A stretch of DNA of 64,000 nt from Agelas oroides (Eukaryota > Porifera > Demospongiae > Agelasida > Agelasidae). Location: NCBI GenBank assembly GCA_949130485.1, contig OX422194.1:4166699-4230698 (forward strand). Direction: 5' to 3'. The notes under the pieces were generated by a model. The model was not told the origin of the DNA and searched no databases. It saw nothing but the letters and a program-made list of their open reading frames with translations. Of this stretch, positions 13,601 through 28,600 are shown in pieces; the first letter of the stretch is position 1, and each line of letters opens with the position of its first letter. A program made the translations under genes and the position numbers.

Positions 13601-16600
13601 CTTAGGGGTGCTAATCTTTCTGCTGAAGATTTCGATTTCTTTACCCCAATTTTAAGAGCAGCAGCTAACAAGCATAGAGAAACATTTGAATGTCTCATGA
13701 AGTATGTTGACTTAAGGAGCATGACTGAAAATCCTGCTTTCAAAGTCTTAGCTATACCAAGCTATAATTCAGACATTTTAAAGGTAAGGCATTCAACAGT
13801 GATTTGGTGATGTAGGCGAAAATTTCTATATTGTATGTACAGTAAAAGTGAATCACTTCTAATGTGTAATTATTCATTTTTACAGTTTCTTCTTGATGAT
13901 TGCAACTATGGTGAAAAGCTTTGCCATGCTACCAATCAGACTGGACACACCTCATTACACATTGCTTCTGAACATGGAAATCTAGAAGCCGTAAAGATTT
14001 TGCTGGACCATGGTGCAAATGATAATGCTCAAAATTGTGAATTTGAAACACCTATGCATCTGGCATCAGCAAAGGGAATGGAACGGTAAGAATAGGACAT
14101 GTGACTATCACAATACTAAATGTACTAGCCACCTCAACATTAGAGCTGGGTTTTAAGTGCTGAATCCTCTTTTGATTTTAGTGTTGTGCAGCATTTGATT
14201 GGCCACAATCCTCAACTGATGCTTTGTAAAGATAGTAGAGGAAGAACTCCACTGCACACTGCTTGTCAACATGGACAAGCAGAAGTTGTGAAGATTCATA
14301 TGGAAACAGCTACTGATACAAAATTACTTGAGGTCACTGATTCAATTGGAAACACCCCTCTACACCTTGCCTGTAAGACAGGAAGCAAAGCTGTGGTGAA
14401 ACTGTTGGCTGATAATGGTGCAAGTATTACTGCAACGAACGATAAAGGAGAGACTCCCGTACACACTGCTGCTCAACACGAGTCAGTTGAGATTATGGAA
14501 CTGCTTCTGGAAAAAGGAAACAAAACAGTGATTGAACTGACAGACAGTCGTGGATACACTCCTCTTCACCATGCTGCAGAGAACAACCAGACAAAAATAA
14601 TCACATTTCTGGATCAGTGGTGAGCTTATATGTTCCTGATTATACAGTTTAGCCACCATATATGGGATTTTCTTGCAGTTTGTACAAGCTTATGGCGAAC
14701 TAATGCATGTTACAGATGTAGAGGTTTTTTTTACTGTTGTGTTGCCCTGCTTCCAATGCTAATTAGCAGTGCTTGTATTTAGTGGAGCGCCAGTTAACTT
14801 TCTAGAGTATCTGCAAGTCTATTTCCTCGTACATTGCCTATATGAAGAGGAATAATTTTTGTAACGGAGTCCACCTAATGCCACTGCAAGCTACTAACAA
14901 TTTTTATATTTCACAGTGGGGCAAATATCTATGCAGAAGATCAAACTTTGTGCACACCAGTTCTGACTGCTGCAGCTCACAACAAAAAAAAAGCCTTCCT
15001 CCGCCTAATGCAGCTAATGGATCTTGATGACAGCCAGAGGAATCCAATATTTAAAGTACTGCATGTAAAAAAGCACCGAGCAGAGACATTAAAAGTAAGT
15101 TGTTGTGATCTTAAGATTAGCGTGACTTGGTTGTTAATATCTCTCAATCTGTCTTTCAACAGTTTCTTATTACTGACTCGAAGTGGGGATCCAAATTGGT
15201 CAAATCCACTGACAGCCAGAAGAACAGTGTGCTGCATGTCACTGCAAGGGAGAATTACCTATCAGCCATGGCAGTCCTGATGGAACACAAAGTTGAATGT
15301 TACATTAAAAATGTAGATGGAAAAACCCCCATGCACCTAGCTGCAGAAATGGGCCATCATGAGTAAGTAACTCTCATATTTGAGCACTGAAGTTTGGTAT
15401 ATCCATAAAACTGACTGCATTATGGATTATGTGTCATGAAATATAACTGTCTCCGTACAGTTCTGTCCTGCAACTGATGAAATATGATGCTTTACTTTGT
15501 TCACAGTATCGTACAGAAACTACTCAAGTTAAATCCATCATTGCTAAACGAAGTAGACAATGAAAAGAAGAATCCACTTCATCTGGCTTGCCAACAAAAA
15601 CACCTCACAGTTGTCAATTGCATTTTTGAGTCACAGCAGTATTCAAAGGACATATTGGAGGCTTGTGATAAGAAAGGAAACACTCCGCTACATCTTGCCT
15701 GCATGGGAGGAAACACTGATATTGTACAAAAGCTCATTAAAAAGGGGGCGAAAATGAATGCTACAAATGAGGAAAAGAGTACTCCAGTTCACACCGCGGC
15801 CAAGTATGGATCTGTGGATGTTGTCAAACTTCTGGTCCAACAGCACAACATGCCTATTAAATGCTGGGATCGTAATAACCGTACTCCACTCCATCTTGCT
15901 GCTGAGTGTAACGAAGTAAAAGTGATTGAATTTCTTCATCAATGGTGAGTTTAACCTGGACTCGTCCACTTTTTGAACTCGTCCACTTTTCGAACTCTTA
16001 CATTTTTCTATCTCTTGTAGTCACTTGCAGCAAACAATGAAGACGAACATACCCACAGATGCTGATCTACATGCTGAAGATCACAAGAGCTATACTCCTG
16101 TTGTGCTTGCAGCAGAAGCTGGTAGTAGGGAGTCTAATTGTCAAGCATTTGAGTCTCTTATGAAATTTATTGGTGATGACATTCATGATGTAAACAAGAA
16201 TCCTCTGTTTCAAGCACTGAAAGTGGGGGATAAAGCATTACCAGCAGTGAAGGTAAGTTGTATTTGCATTAACAGTGTACCAGGACTATGGGCTGTTAGG
16301 TTCTAATTGTAAACTAATGACCTCTCCTTGACGTTATGAGACCATGAAGCCCTCACATATACACTGCACATGGTACTGAATTCACACACCTGAGTCATTT
16401 GGTATGTGCCATACATGATTTTAAGCACTGATAGTTGTTAGGTTGTTGTAGCTCAGTGATATGGTAGAATGCTGGCATTTTAAGGTAGGCCTGATTTAAC
16501 TGAAAATAGTTCTCTTTCCAACTCTGCCTTCTACATTCTGCACACATGTGATTATATGCAGTTTATGATTAATGACGAAAACTGGGGAGAAAAGCTATAT

Positions 16601-19600
16601 AAAGTAACTGATGACCTCCAACATAATCTTTTGCATATGGCTGCAAAGAAAGGATTGCCAATGTATGTTTACTACAACATAACTATAATAGCTTTTCAGT
16701 GTATGAAAACAGTACATTCTGATTGTGTAGTATTGCGAAAGAACTCCTCGACCACCGAGAAACAAAGAGAATGCTGAAAGATGGCAACATTCGGGATATG
16801 ACTCCACTGCACCTTGCTTGTCAGGATGGGCAACTTGAAGTTGTAAAGCGACTTAGGTATCACTTGATTGAAGATGATATAAAAGCAAAAGACAAAGAGG
16901 AAAATACAGCCCTGCATCTTGCTTGTGAAGGTGGAGTAGAGGAAATTGTGGCACTGCTTTTGGAATTTGGAAAAACGTTTAGAATTGAAGGGCTAATAAA
17001 CATAAGAAATGTGGCGGGTGAAGCTCCTATTCATTTTGCTGCCCGTTATGGTCGAAAAGATATAGTCCATTTACTTCTGAGGGATGGAGCTAAAGATGAC
17101 GAAAGGGATAATCATAGGTGTACTCCACTTCACCATGCTGCCAGAAATGACCAGGAGAAAGTGATTCAATTTCTTTGCGAGAGGTGAGCTGAGACATTAA
17201 TGTATGAATGAATTACTTTGGTTGCTACAGACTCTATTTTTATCTCAACACAGCAACGAAAAACTGATTACTCTGAAGGATAATGATTCCTACACACCCA
17301 TTCTTACAGCAGCAGCAAGGTCAAAAGTGAAAGCATTCCAGCGTCTGATGAATTTTCGGCAATGTAACAGTGAGAACCCAGTGTTCAGTGCCTTGGAGTC
17401 AAAAGAAAATCCAGTTGCCATTTTGAAGGTACATAAATCCCTAGAAGCTTTTGAATGACCCATTGAGCTAGTGTCTACTCAGGTCAATTAAGACATTATT
17501 AATGTACTTAAAAATTTGTATTTTGGATTCACACTTTGGACTTGATATTTTATCCACACTTATTTTTCATCAAGCAACAAATATTGATGACATTATTTGT
17601 GGTTACACCCACATCTTCCCCTTTCAATGGAGAGAAAAATGTGGTCACGCATTACCAATGAGCAGTTCCCCCCTACTGCTAGGGTCTCAGCCTTTGCTAC
17701 AGCCAAGGACAACATTATTAGTAATTAGATCTTTTTGGGAATCCAGAAATTCCTAGTTGTACCAGAAACACCAGGGTAGCTATAAGCAGTTAGATCTTAC
17801 TGATTCAGATAATGAAATGTTATTAATGTACCATAGTTCTTTCAAATCTTTATCTTTAACCATCCCAGCGAGATTCTGTAAGACCATGAAATTGGGAAAC
17901 TATCTAGCATAGTAATCTTAGATTTTTCAGTATGAAATGTCTCCCTCTACGTTCACTTTCACAAACAGTTGTACTGAACTTGGTAGTTTTATTACAACCC
18001 AGGCACATGACACAAAAATATGTCTTCGATCATAGATGCCAACAGGCTATTAGCATCGTTGAAGGTTGCTACTTTTTGACAACAGAAACAGGCACTACAC
18101 TTTGCTATCTCACATTGCAGGCACAAAGTAGTTTTCACAGAACAATAATACATCTATGTAATCCTGTCTGTGTTATGTCACATCATGCCTTAATGCACCT
18201 GAGTAGCAATTACTGATTGCAATCACAATTAGCTAAACTGCCCTTCCCTCATTTCTATTTAGCTGATGGTCACAGATTCTAAGTGGGGTTCTCAACTTTG
18301 CCGAGAAAGTGATCATGATGGCAACATCCCATTGCACATTGCAGCAAAACATGGAAATCTTGCTGCCATCAAGGTTCTGCTGGAAGGAGATTTCTTTACA
18401 TCTGAGATGTATCTTAGGAACAACAGTAGCAAAACTCCATTGCATATGGCTGCAGAGGGAGGACACATATCGTGAGTAATATAGCACAGACCTTCCCTGC
18501 TGTGTTTTTAGCTAAATATTTGATTCTTCTCCTTTATAGTGTTGTTGGTGAGCTGATTTATCACCAGTCAAAAACACAGGAGTTCCGAGATCAAGATGAG
18601 AACACTCCCCTCCACTTGGCTTGTAGGAATGGACACCTTGAAGTTGCCAAAAAGCTTCTCACTCGTCGCCTATTATTGACAGAGTATGCAAACACGATCC
18701 GTCATGACACTTAATCCATACTGTGGAAATCATTATAGTTGGGGAGTGAGTGAGCCCACACTAGTTATGAAATTGGCTGAATTGTATAGGTATAGTACAT
18801 TTGTATTCTGTAGCCTTGTTCCCAACCCCAATTGAGCCTGAGAATGAGAATACTTAGCTTCACATCAATTGGCTAAGTATTCGGCATATTCGTGCACAAT
18901 GCTTTGTTTTCACGAATGATGTTGGCTAGCCAGTAGTCATACAGGACCAATACGAACAGAGAAAGTCTGAGAACTGTCTTTCCTCTGCTTTACTCCTTGA
19001 AGTTGTGAGCTGGCATCAATGCTGCTCTGCAACAAATTTACTCAAGCTTCAAATGTTGCAGCTTACTCAGGCTTTACCCGCAATGTCTCTATTCACTATA
19101 ATGGTGCATTTGTGGCCAATCAAAGTGCTACAGTGTAAGACAATCCGTATGTACCTGTGGGTGGTCTGAGTTTGATCATCTTTTTCCCCTGTATAGAAAT
19201 AAAGACAGAAATACCCCACTTCATTTGGCCTGCATGAGAAACGGGAACATTGGAATAGTGAAAGAGCTGATTGCTGCAGCCAGTTCTAAATCAGTCAGTT
19301 CTGATGAAGTGCAAGTCACGGTTATAGATCTCCTGGAAGCAAAGTATGTTGCTAAGGCTAGAAATTGTTTTATGGTTACTGACTTCAATGAGTATGAATT
19401 TCAATTCTTACCTTCCTATGGTGTCTGTAATTTTTTAATTTGAGGGTGTGATCTAATGGCCATTTGTTATTGTGCACTTAATTTAGGAATGCAGGAGACC
19501 AGACTCCTCTTGATCTGGCCTACCAGGAGAAAGACCCTGATATCAGTATTGTTCTGTACCTAATTGGACAGGGAGCCAATGTTGGCTTGAAACCAGCATT

Positions 19601-22600
19601 TGAAGCTCGCCCTGACTTTAACTTCCTTGACTGTGCCATTGAAAGGAAAGACAGGTAACTTTTACTTTTAAGTTAGCCTTTGTTTACATAGCATTGCGCT
19701 TCTGGTACATCAGTGCACTAATGCTTAAATATATACTACACAATGCATTTTGGAGATAAGAGCAATGGATGGGATGGGGGAAGGTGGGCAGCTTTAGGCA
19801 CAGGGTGGAATGTACATGGCAATTGTTTGTGATTGGCTGTAGAAGGCTCTTGTTGGCACTGGGTTGGCCATTACTGTTCTTGGTAGAAGCAGGCTTAAAA
19901 AATGCTCTTCCACCTTGGGGAGTTCCGTTTCTAGTTAACATTCTCCCCCATCAGAACCTTTGTAGATTACACAGTCATCATTGCTGTGAACAAGATTGTG
20001 AGAAACGCACCTGCTGCCCAGAAAATAACTCAGTGACACCAAAATCTCACGAGAACACAAGGCAGAGATTGCTAGTGTCAAGATGTATATGTTAACACAA
20101 ACAGGCATGCATATACATAATACTAGAAAATGTGGAACATTGTGGGGGCGAGCCTGAGCAAGCTGATACAGGCTGTCTCCTGAAATGGGTGCCAGGAGAA
20201 GGCTTCTATGTCCTCTGTGTAGTCTGTCCCCTGGTACTGGGGTGCCAGGGGAAGGCTTGTTTGTCTACATGTTGTCTGTCTCCTGGAGAGGCTCCAGGGG
20301 AAGGCATGTCAGTGGAGTGTGGCTACATATGCATGGACTAAGCTTTACACTAAAATCATGAGCTGAATTTCTGGTGTTTATAGCCCCTACCTGAAGCGAC
20401 CTCAACCACTGTGCTCGAAATTTGTACTGCCTGTGGGCAGCCTGCCGTTCATGATCTGTAGCAGCACATACAAACAAAGAGTAAGTTGCCATGCGTGGTT
20501 CAACTTCAGTCGTCTCCGCTCCGGGTCACCGACGCTGCACTCTGGCAATAGCCCTGGCCCTTCACCTACGGCGAGTGCATGAGCTTGATCTTCGTAATAT
20601 TAAAATTTAACCGCGCTCATTAAAACATTTACGGTATATGGCCGCAAGCAAGCAAGTAAGCAAGCAAACATACACATGCACGTGCGCAATGCAGTCCCGC
20701 TAGTGTGGGGCTCGCTCAGGCTTGCCCCAATAAAGTACCAGTGGGTTACTTTCCTCCATATGCATGCATGTGCTACGAAATTTAAAGATTGAAATATTTT
20801 TTGGTCATCCACAAAATGTAACATTTCCGCTATACTTAAATATACTACAGACATATAGCAGGTACATATAGCAGATACACATTTGTAAATTCGAACTACA
20901 AGGTAATATTACCATTACAGATTTTGTGCCTTCACTAGGGATATTGCAATGAAGATCATTGAGAGTAAATACTGGAGAAAGGCTCTAAGAAGTTGGCATA
21001 TTGTGGAGAGTCCTCCTCTTGCACTCAACCAAGGTCATTCTATTGAAACCACTCCTATGAGGGAACTGATTAAGGAAATGCCAGGTACAATGTTTGAGTA
21101 TGAATGGTATAGAAAATTGTATTATCAGTTCTGCGAATTTTTTCCTGTTACTTTCACTCCTCAACTTGTATGAATCAATAGCCCAGGTGGCAATAAAAAC
21201 CAGTGGCTTGGTCTGCTAGTGTTGTCTTTTGCTTAGTTTAGTAATGTTTTTCCTATGGAAATTTTTACTGTAATTAGTTTGAAAGTGTATTTCTAGGTTA
21301 AGTATCCTGTGCTGTCACTGCTCAAATAATTCACCACATATTACACTCCAAGTGGTAAGTAAAAATAGGAGAGCTCAAGGAAGATGCGAATGAATGAGAG
21401 AAAAGTGTATATACGTACTATTTTAGTCTTTCTCTCTCAGCCTAAGGTGAATTAGTCAAGTTTGATCTCACATCTGTCATTGAAGTATCTGCAATCAAGC
21501 ACAATGGCTTAAAGTTAAACCATGGCAACTTCATAGGGCCAAATATTTGACAATAGGACCTTACGGTTTTACAGTGGCCAAACTATCTATCTTTACGTGA
21601 AGGTACTTCTATTTGCAAAACCTACCTTAACAATTACTGTACTTTTATTTGAAAAACCTGTGATTTTTTTTTACCACTGCTGACCTGAACTAGAGGTCTT
21701 CAGAGGAGACATAGCCCGCACATTTTTTTTTAGATTGCCACGTTAAACAGTCACTGTAAACGGGATTAAGCCAGTAAATGTGCTGAGTTCAAATTTTTCA
21801 CTAGACAAACTGACTGAAAGACAGACAAAACCGATTGCTTAACCCCTTCACGGATGCATGCACGGGGTAATTATGACCGAGAGCATTGATACTTCTGTGA
21901 CCACACACACATCATCCCAACTTGCAGCTCTGCATGGACCCTTGTATTTAATATCTAAGGTAGGTACATTGTTACCTAGCTCTGTCTTATTGCTATAAGG
22001 CCGTAACTGGATTGTGTCCACACTCTAGGATTGATAACTGTGTGTGTGTATGTGTGCATATGTAGCCTGTGTTGTTTGTGGTACTTTGTCATGCGCTCAG
22101 ACTCAGGGTAAGCTTCAAACTTTGGGCTGCAGCTAGTGTATATCTGAGTGTGGTGCTAACATAAAAGTAGATAGTGCTACCTATGTACTTACCAGTTGTT
22201 AATGGGTATAACAGTGTGACTAAGTACCATACATGTCAGGCAAATTATGAGTGACGAGGGCTGAATTCACCACAATCTTTGTTGTCTGTATTATCATGCC
22301 TTTGTTTAAGATGAACCCTCCCATGCTTGCTTACTGTACCTTTCATTAGGGATTCAAAATTTTCACATAAAACACCAGCTGCATGCAGTCATTGCCAAAC
22401 TTAATAGATTCTATATAAATACTAAACGATAGCATTTGACGAAATCTATTGAATGTTGCCACTTTCCTGTTGTGCAACATGGAAGTTACACCCACTTTAA
22501 ATTTTCCCCAGAAGTAAATGAAATAACAAAAAAAAAGTGTTTCACTTGTACATGTACTGCACTGATGTGTATGATAAATACATCTGTGTAAAGACCAGCC

Positions 22601-25600
22601 AATGAGGCAAACTGTGGTATGACCTTCCAGTTGTTACTAGTTAATTTGGAGAACAAGCTGTTTTTGTTGGGGGGGGGGGGGGGTTATATCAATCTTCCAG
22701 AATTGCTACCTTCATATCCATGGCCTCCCTTTGGTTGAAGTTTGTGCCTACTCACCACCTGGATTTATATTGCCATAGTGGCTCTACCTAATGGTTTCTT
22801 ATTAGCAGGATAAGGTGTGCTGTCTACCTGCACTCAATCCCACTGTTTTGTTTGTTTGTTTGTTTTCCACTTAGGGTGCAGTTTCCACTTTATCTTGGCA
22901 AATTTTATTAGAGCAGAAATATTACAGAATTGAAGGCACATGTTACAAAGCCGCTTATTGGAGACTGTATTCCAAGTTGAACAGCTAGCATCATGGGCAG
23001 ACAAGCATGTCTAACCAGTTATTTTAAGCCTATTCTACAAATGCGATGGAATATCAACAAGAAACTTTCCTGAGTTTTCTGTCAAGATCAACACTATTGC
23101 CTCCACTGAGTCCTCATTCAATAGTACATGCAGCAGGCTATTTCTCCAGCGGTACATTGACATGTGTTACTAATCATGACCTGCATGACATTACTATGCA
23201 TGAAACCTTTTGCAGGTGAACCATTAGAAACACTAGTATTAAGTTGTGGTGGCAAATTTAAGTGTTAGTTATTGTATGGCAACAAGGGCTTTACATCATA
23301 ACTGTGCCAATATCTCCCACTTTGCCACACAGTAACTTATTTCTTGTGTGGATTTCATTGGCTAAAATTCAGATGATGCCACAGCATATACTTCCTAAGG
23401 CTGCTATTGTTGGCTAGTTTGTTATGACCTGAACAAGTTTTTGAGTGATGAATCTGATCATTTTACTGCTGAAAAACTGGTGAACTAGTGTTGTAAAACT
23501 GAAGATCTTGGTGTTTGGTTTAGCATTCAATGTATGAGTGAGATTTGTTATTTAGTAAGGAGAATCGGCAATAAAGAGCCTCTGCATAAATCAGTTAATA
23601 ACTGATGGGAAAGCAGCAAGCAAGAAAGAATTTCAGGCACTCGCAAAAGGATTTGTCATTAAAGCCAGTACTGGCTGTGCTGTGTGCTATTTCTTTGTTT
23701 GGAGGTTGTGGTGACTGATAACAATGCGAGATGAAGAGCTTTTCAAGCAGTGTGATACCATTGCACTGTTAAAAGGTAAGGTCAATTGCTTGCTCTGGCA
23801 CTAGCCTTCAAGGATGTCAGAACTGTATAGTCCAGCCAGTACCGTCAATTGGGCAATACACTTGATATTGGCACACCTGGTGCACTTGATTTACCCATGC
23901 ACCATACAAGAATACCATATACCGAATTATTGAAATGATGACACTTTTTAGCACAATGATGGTACAACTTATTTGATAATATTTTTATTTGTAGATGTAG
24001 CTGAGAAAGTCTTGGACAGGTGTACAGAGAGCAAGGAGTACAGTTATGAATTTCTGGAGGACTTTAAACCGATGTCATGGCCCTGTTTCAAAAGATGTAA
24101 GAAAGGTGACACTGAAAGGGGCTCTCAAGATGGGAATGACCATTGGGGCCCAAAGAATTTCGCCCGTTCTAATCATCCTCTAGCCATCATGGTGAGTTGT
24201 GATGACTGTGCATTAGCAAATGTTTTGCAAAAGGTAATGAGAGCCCCCCCCCCCCCCCCCCCCCCCCCAAGGGATCAAGGAACACAGGTGATAGTAAAAC
24301 TCTACAAGCAGGACTCTTGACTTTCAAGAAAAGAAATGAGATGAGCTTATTCTTAAGACAGTACTTAAAGAACAACTGACAGTAGATAATGGCAAAAAGA
24401 TCCAGCACTTACAAAAACAATTTATCAGCCAGCTGACTGAACAACACTTGAACTGAGGAGACTGCTACTATAAGAGTTTTGACATATCCAGTGTTTCCTC
24501 TTCTAATTTTGTTTCCCTTCCTTACCATTGCCTTCATTATTCTTATAATGTCTATTGCATCTCCACACTCACTTCAATTCTCATAAGACTACTGTACGAG
24601 CCACGCCATCTTCAAATAATAATTTTAGCAGCTAATGTCTTCAGTACATTGTGTGGGGCCCAGACAATGCTACAGTAGGCAGCAAGTGGAGTGCAGTTGA
24701 TTGTATACCATCATTATTTTAATACAGTGCCCCAAGGTAGCCTCGTTCCCAGGCCCCGCCCACCCTTCCGTCGCTTGCAGTACGGAAAAACAAGCACACA
24801 CGGGGAGAGCCTTGGAACGAGGCTACCCAAGGTAAAAGAGGGAAACTTTTGAATACTTCAAATTTTATAGTACAACCCTTCTGTCACGTTGTTTACACAT
24901 GTAAATGGTACAAATTGCCTTTATTATTCATGTGAATGGCTTGCACTGGGGTTTCAGCTTCCCTATATATTTGCCATACTTAAGCAAAGCCACTGTGTCA
25001 TCACAGATAATTTTGTGATGCCATAGATGTGCACAACGATGCTGAAATCATCAGCCAGCTAGAATTTCACAGAGTGGAACTACTCCTTAGCTAGAATTCT
25101 ATTGACTTGGCTTCATGGATAACATAGCAAGTCAAACTACAGCTGTTTTTTCTAGCTAGCTTACAGTTTCCTTGACCATCCCTTGTAACCAGGATGCCAG
25201 CTAGCCCTCAAGGTCAAACAGCACCACCAAGATAATCTGTAAGGCTTCACACCCTGCACCTAGAGCCACTGGCGATTCTAGGGTAAATAAGCAGGGGGTA
25301 CCCACAACCTACCCTAAGGGGTATGGAGGGCATGCTTCCCAAGGAAAAATTTTACATTTTTGAGTGCAAGAGTAATGATTTGATGCCACTTTCAACTGAA
25401 TATGCACTACAGAGTACTCCAATTCGGGATGGATAAATTTGGGGTATTTTGCGAGTTAATTGGTCTGCACTCATCACAAAAGTAAAATTAAGTGTGCTAC
25501 ACGTGTTAGTAGGCAGCGTGCACACCTCGCTATAGTGAATCGCAAAATATCTCCGCAAAATAAAAATTCAACGTATATGCCATATAATACACAAATATAC

Positions 25601-28600
25601 TAGCTCAGAGTCTTGGTCATCCTGGGGTGCCTTGCTAGTAAATTCTTTGACACTTAGAGTAAGTTAGCAATCATCGGACGACAGGTATATTCGGACACTC
25701 AAACGCGGAGGGAAAACTGCGTAAACATTCAGCGATACCATAAGACTGTAGCTGAGGTACGTGGTACCTGGTGTACCAAAAATGACGTCCGCGCATTGTT
25801 TCCTGTTGGCGCTAGAAGCAATAAAATGGCCATCCGAAAAACATCAATATTCGGAAAAGTGTATGTATTTTCAGACACTGTTGTTTGTGCCTTCTCTGAA
25901 GCTGCTTTTGGAGAGATTTTAGCATCGATACATTGCCCCAAGACCTCCCCAATTCGCAATATGTTTTGGTAGCGGTAGCTGCTTTGAACACTCAGGGGCG
26001 CAGCTGAGCAAGGACCAGTCCGATTCGATCGATATCGGACGGTGAAATTTGTCATTTCTTGCTGTGTTGTCTCCAAACAAGTTGAAGTCTCCACCATATT
26101 AGCATCAGTAGAATCTACAGGCTCTTGGCTACATGCTGGTATTTGTCCGGTGTTTGTGCGTTGAGTAGTTCTCGAGATATTGCATGATATCGTTTGAACT
26201 CACCTATTTATGCTGCACATAAATCAACCAGCGTAGTTTATGGAAAGAAACATGAAATATATTTATATCTCGAGAACTACTCAACGCACAAACTCCGGAC
26301 AAGTACCAGCATGTAGCCAAGAGCCTGTAGATTCTACTGATGCTAATATGGTGGAGACTTCAATTTGTTTGGAGACAACACAGCAAGAAATGACAAATTT
26401 CACCGTCCGATGACAAATTTCACCGTCCGATATCGATCGAATCGGACTGGTCCATGTTCAGCTGCGCCCCTGAGTGTTCAAAGCAGCTACCGCTACCAAA
26501 ATATATTGCGAATTGGGGAGGTCTTGGAGCATCGTATCGATGCTAAAATCTCTCCAAAAGCAGCTTCAGAGAAGGCACAAACAACAGTGTCTGAAAATAC
26601 ATACACTTTTCCGAATATTGATGTTTTTCGGACGGCCATTTTATCGCTTCTAGCGCCAACAGGAAACAATGCACGGGCGTCATTTTTGGTACACCAGGTA
26701 CCACGTACCTCAGCTACAGTCTTGTGGTATCGCCGAATGTTTACGCAGTTTTCACTCCGCGTTTGAGTGTCCGAATATACCTGTCGTCCGATGATTGCTA
26801 ACTTACTCTAACTATGCAAAGAGTGCATCAATGAAAATTACACATGACTTACTCATAAGTTACACAATCTTGTTTGAAACAGGGGGGCCTATGCCCCCCA
26901 GGCCCTCCTTTAAAATTGCCAGCACCTAGAGCTAATACACACAGGAAACAAAGATGGCAGCCATTTTGTTCTCCTGGCCGTGAATTGTGCTTGCATGATG
27001 ACATCATAAAGGAATGCCTGCCCATGACACATCATTAAAATGGCCAGAAATTACTGTTTCCATGCTAAAATGCTCCCATTACACCCCAAGAAGGTTTTCT
27101 TATTTCAAGAAAAGAACAATTTTAACCTATCTCAAATGGAGAGTAAATCCCGTTAACTTCATGATTTGTGGCTAAACTTATCTTTGCACTTTTGCCCCTG
27201 AAAAAAACACATTTTCCTGGCAATGCTGGGGAATCCAGCCTGTTCACTTTGCTGATGATTAACTATCAAGCAGCATACCGCATTTGGACTTTTAACTTCA
27301 AGTAACTTATCCGAACACTTTTTCTGAATAAGATGACTGTTGGCAGCCATATTCTGAAGCCACATCACGTGATGCTTAAATAATTTAGGAGAAGCACAAC
27401 AAGTTACAAGTTTTGAGTCTCTCCTATGTATTTTAATGTTCATATCAAGCACTACAGCTAAATGTTTCCAAAATCACAAGTTTTGCTCTCTTGCTTTGCA
27501 ACACTGTAGCTAGAACAGTATGAAATTAAATGATATCAAATCTGGCTTCTGCTAGATTAGATCCATGAGAAATTCCAGGAACTGAAGTTCTGATGAGAAT
27601 AGATCCATCAATGTAATGTAAGCACTTTTTCCAAAAAAGCACTAGCAATGCTTGGGAGGCCCACTCACCCCAGCATTTGATGCTTCAACTTGCTTGCAGC
27701 ACTAAGGCTTTCTCAGAAGTGTGCAGGTGCAGGAAACTTCTGCTGGCTGATCATCTGTTGGTCCGACAACCACTTTTGCTCGTACTTGTATTGATATAAA
27801 CACTGTTAGGATGCACTAAAACACCTCTGCCAGTGACTTCACAACTATTGTTTTGAAGCGTACCGTAGCATAGGTATCTAACCTAAGTATGTGCTAAAAC
27901 AGTGAGAGCCCACTCAGGTAAGAAAGACACTATGTATGGATTAGGTTCGCATGTCAATGTTTTCATACCCATTGCACTTTTCAGGAAGTTGTAAGTCCCC
28001 AAAAATGAGCACGTGACGAAAAACGTAAGTTTGCCGTAACAGGTAGAAATTACCTTATCCCCACTGTCAACATGACTACCTTAACATGGATTGGTGTAGT
28101 GCCAGGGCCCACATCTCAGGACTTTACCACTTCTGGAAAAGTGTAGTGATCCCTGGGTGGTCTCTTGTGAAAGTCACTGTTTGAAATCAGTACAGTTTGA
28201 ATGTGTACAGTTTCATAATTCAGCTTGTATACAGTTTTGATAAGAATGCTTCCTAGTGCACTGAAAAGCCTCTTTCTGGCTGACTTTGCATTTTGTTTTT
28301 CCAAGAATGCCTCATACTACCTACCCTTCCACTAAATTGGATTCACTCAAAATAATGAGTGCAGCAGCCTTCTGCATATTTGGATTAGCAAAGATTCCAA
28401 GAATTGACTAGAATGGATATACTATAAAGTAGTTGAGTGAGTGTAGGTGGCCTGCATGATGCAAAATGCAATAGGTGTAATTGAGCTTTTGTGCGGCAGC
28501 TCCAATTTAAGGTGGCTGTGATTTGATTCTTATAAATTGCTGCATAGAGAGAAGAATGTCCCTCAAGCACAAAACAACCTGTTTCGATTAAACAAGTAGC

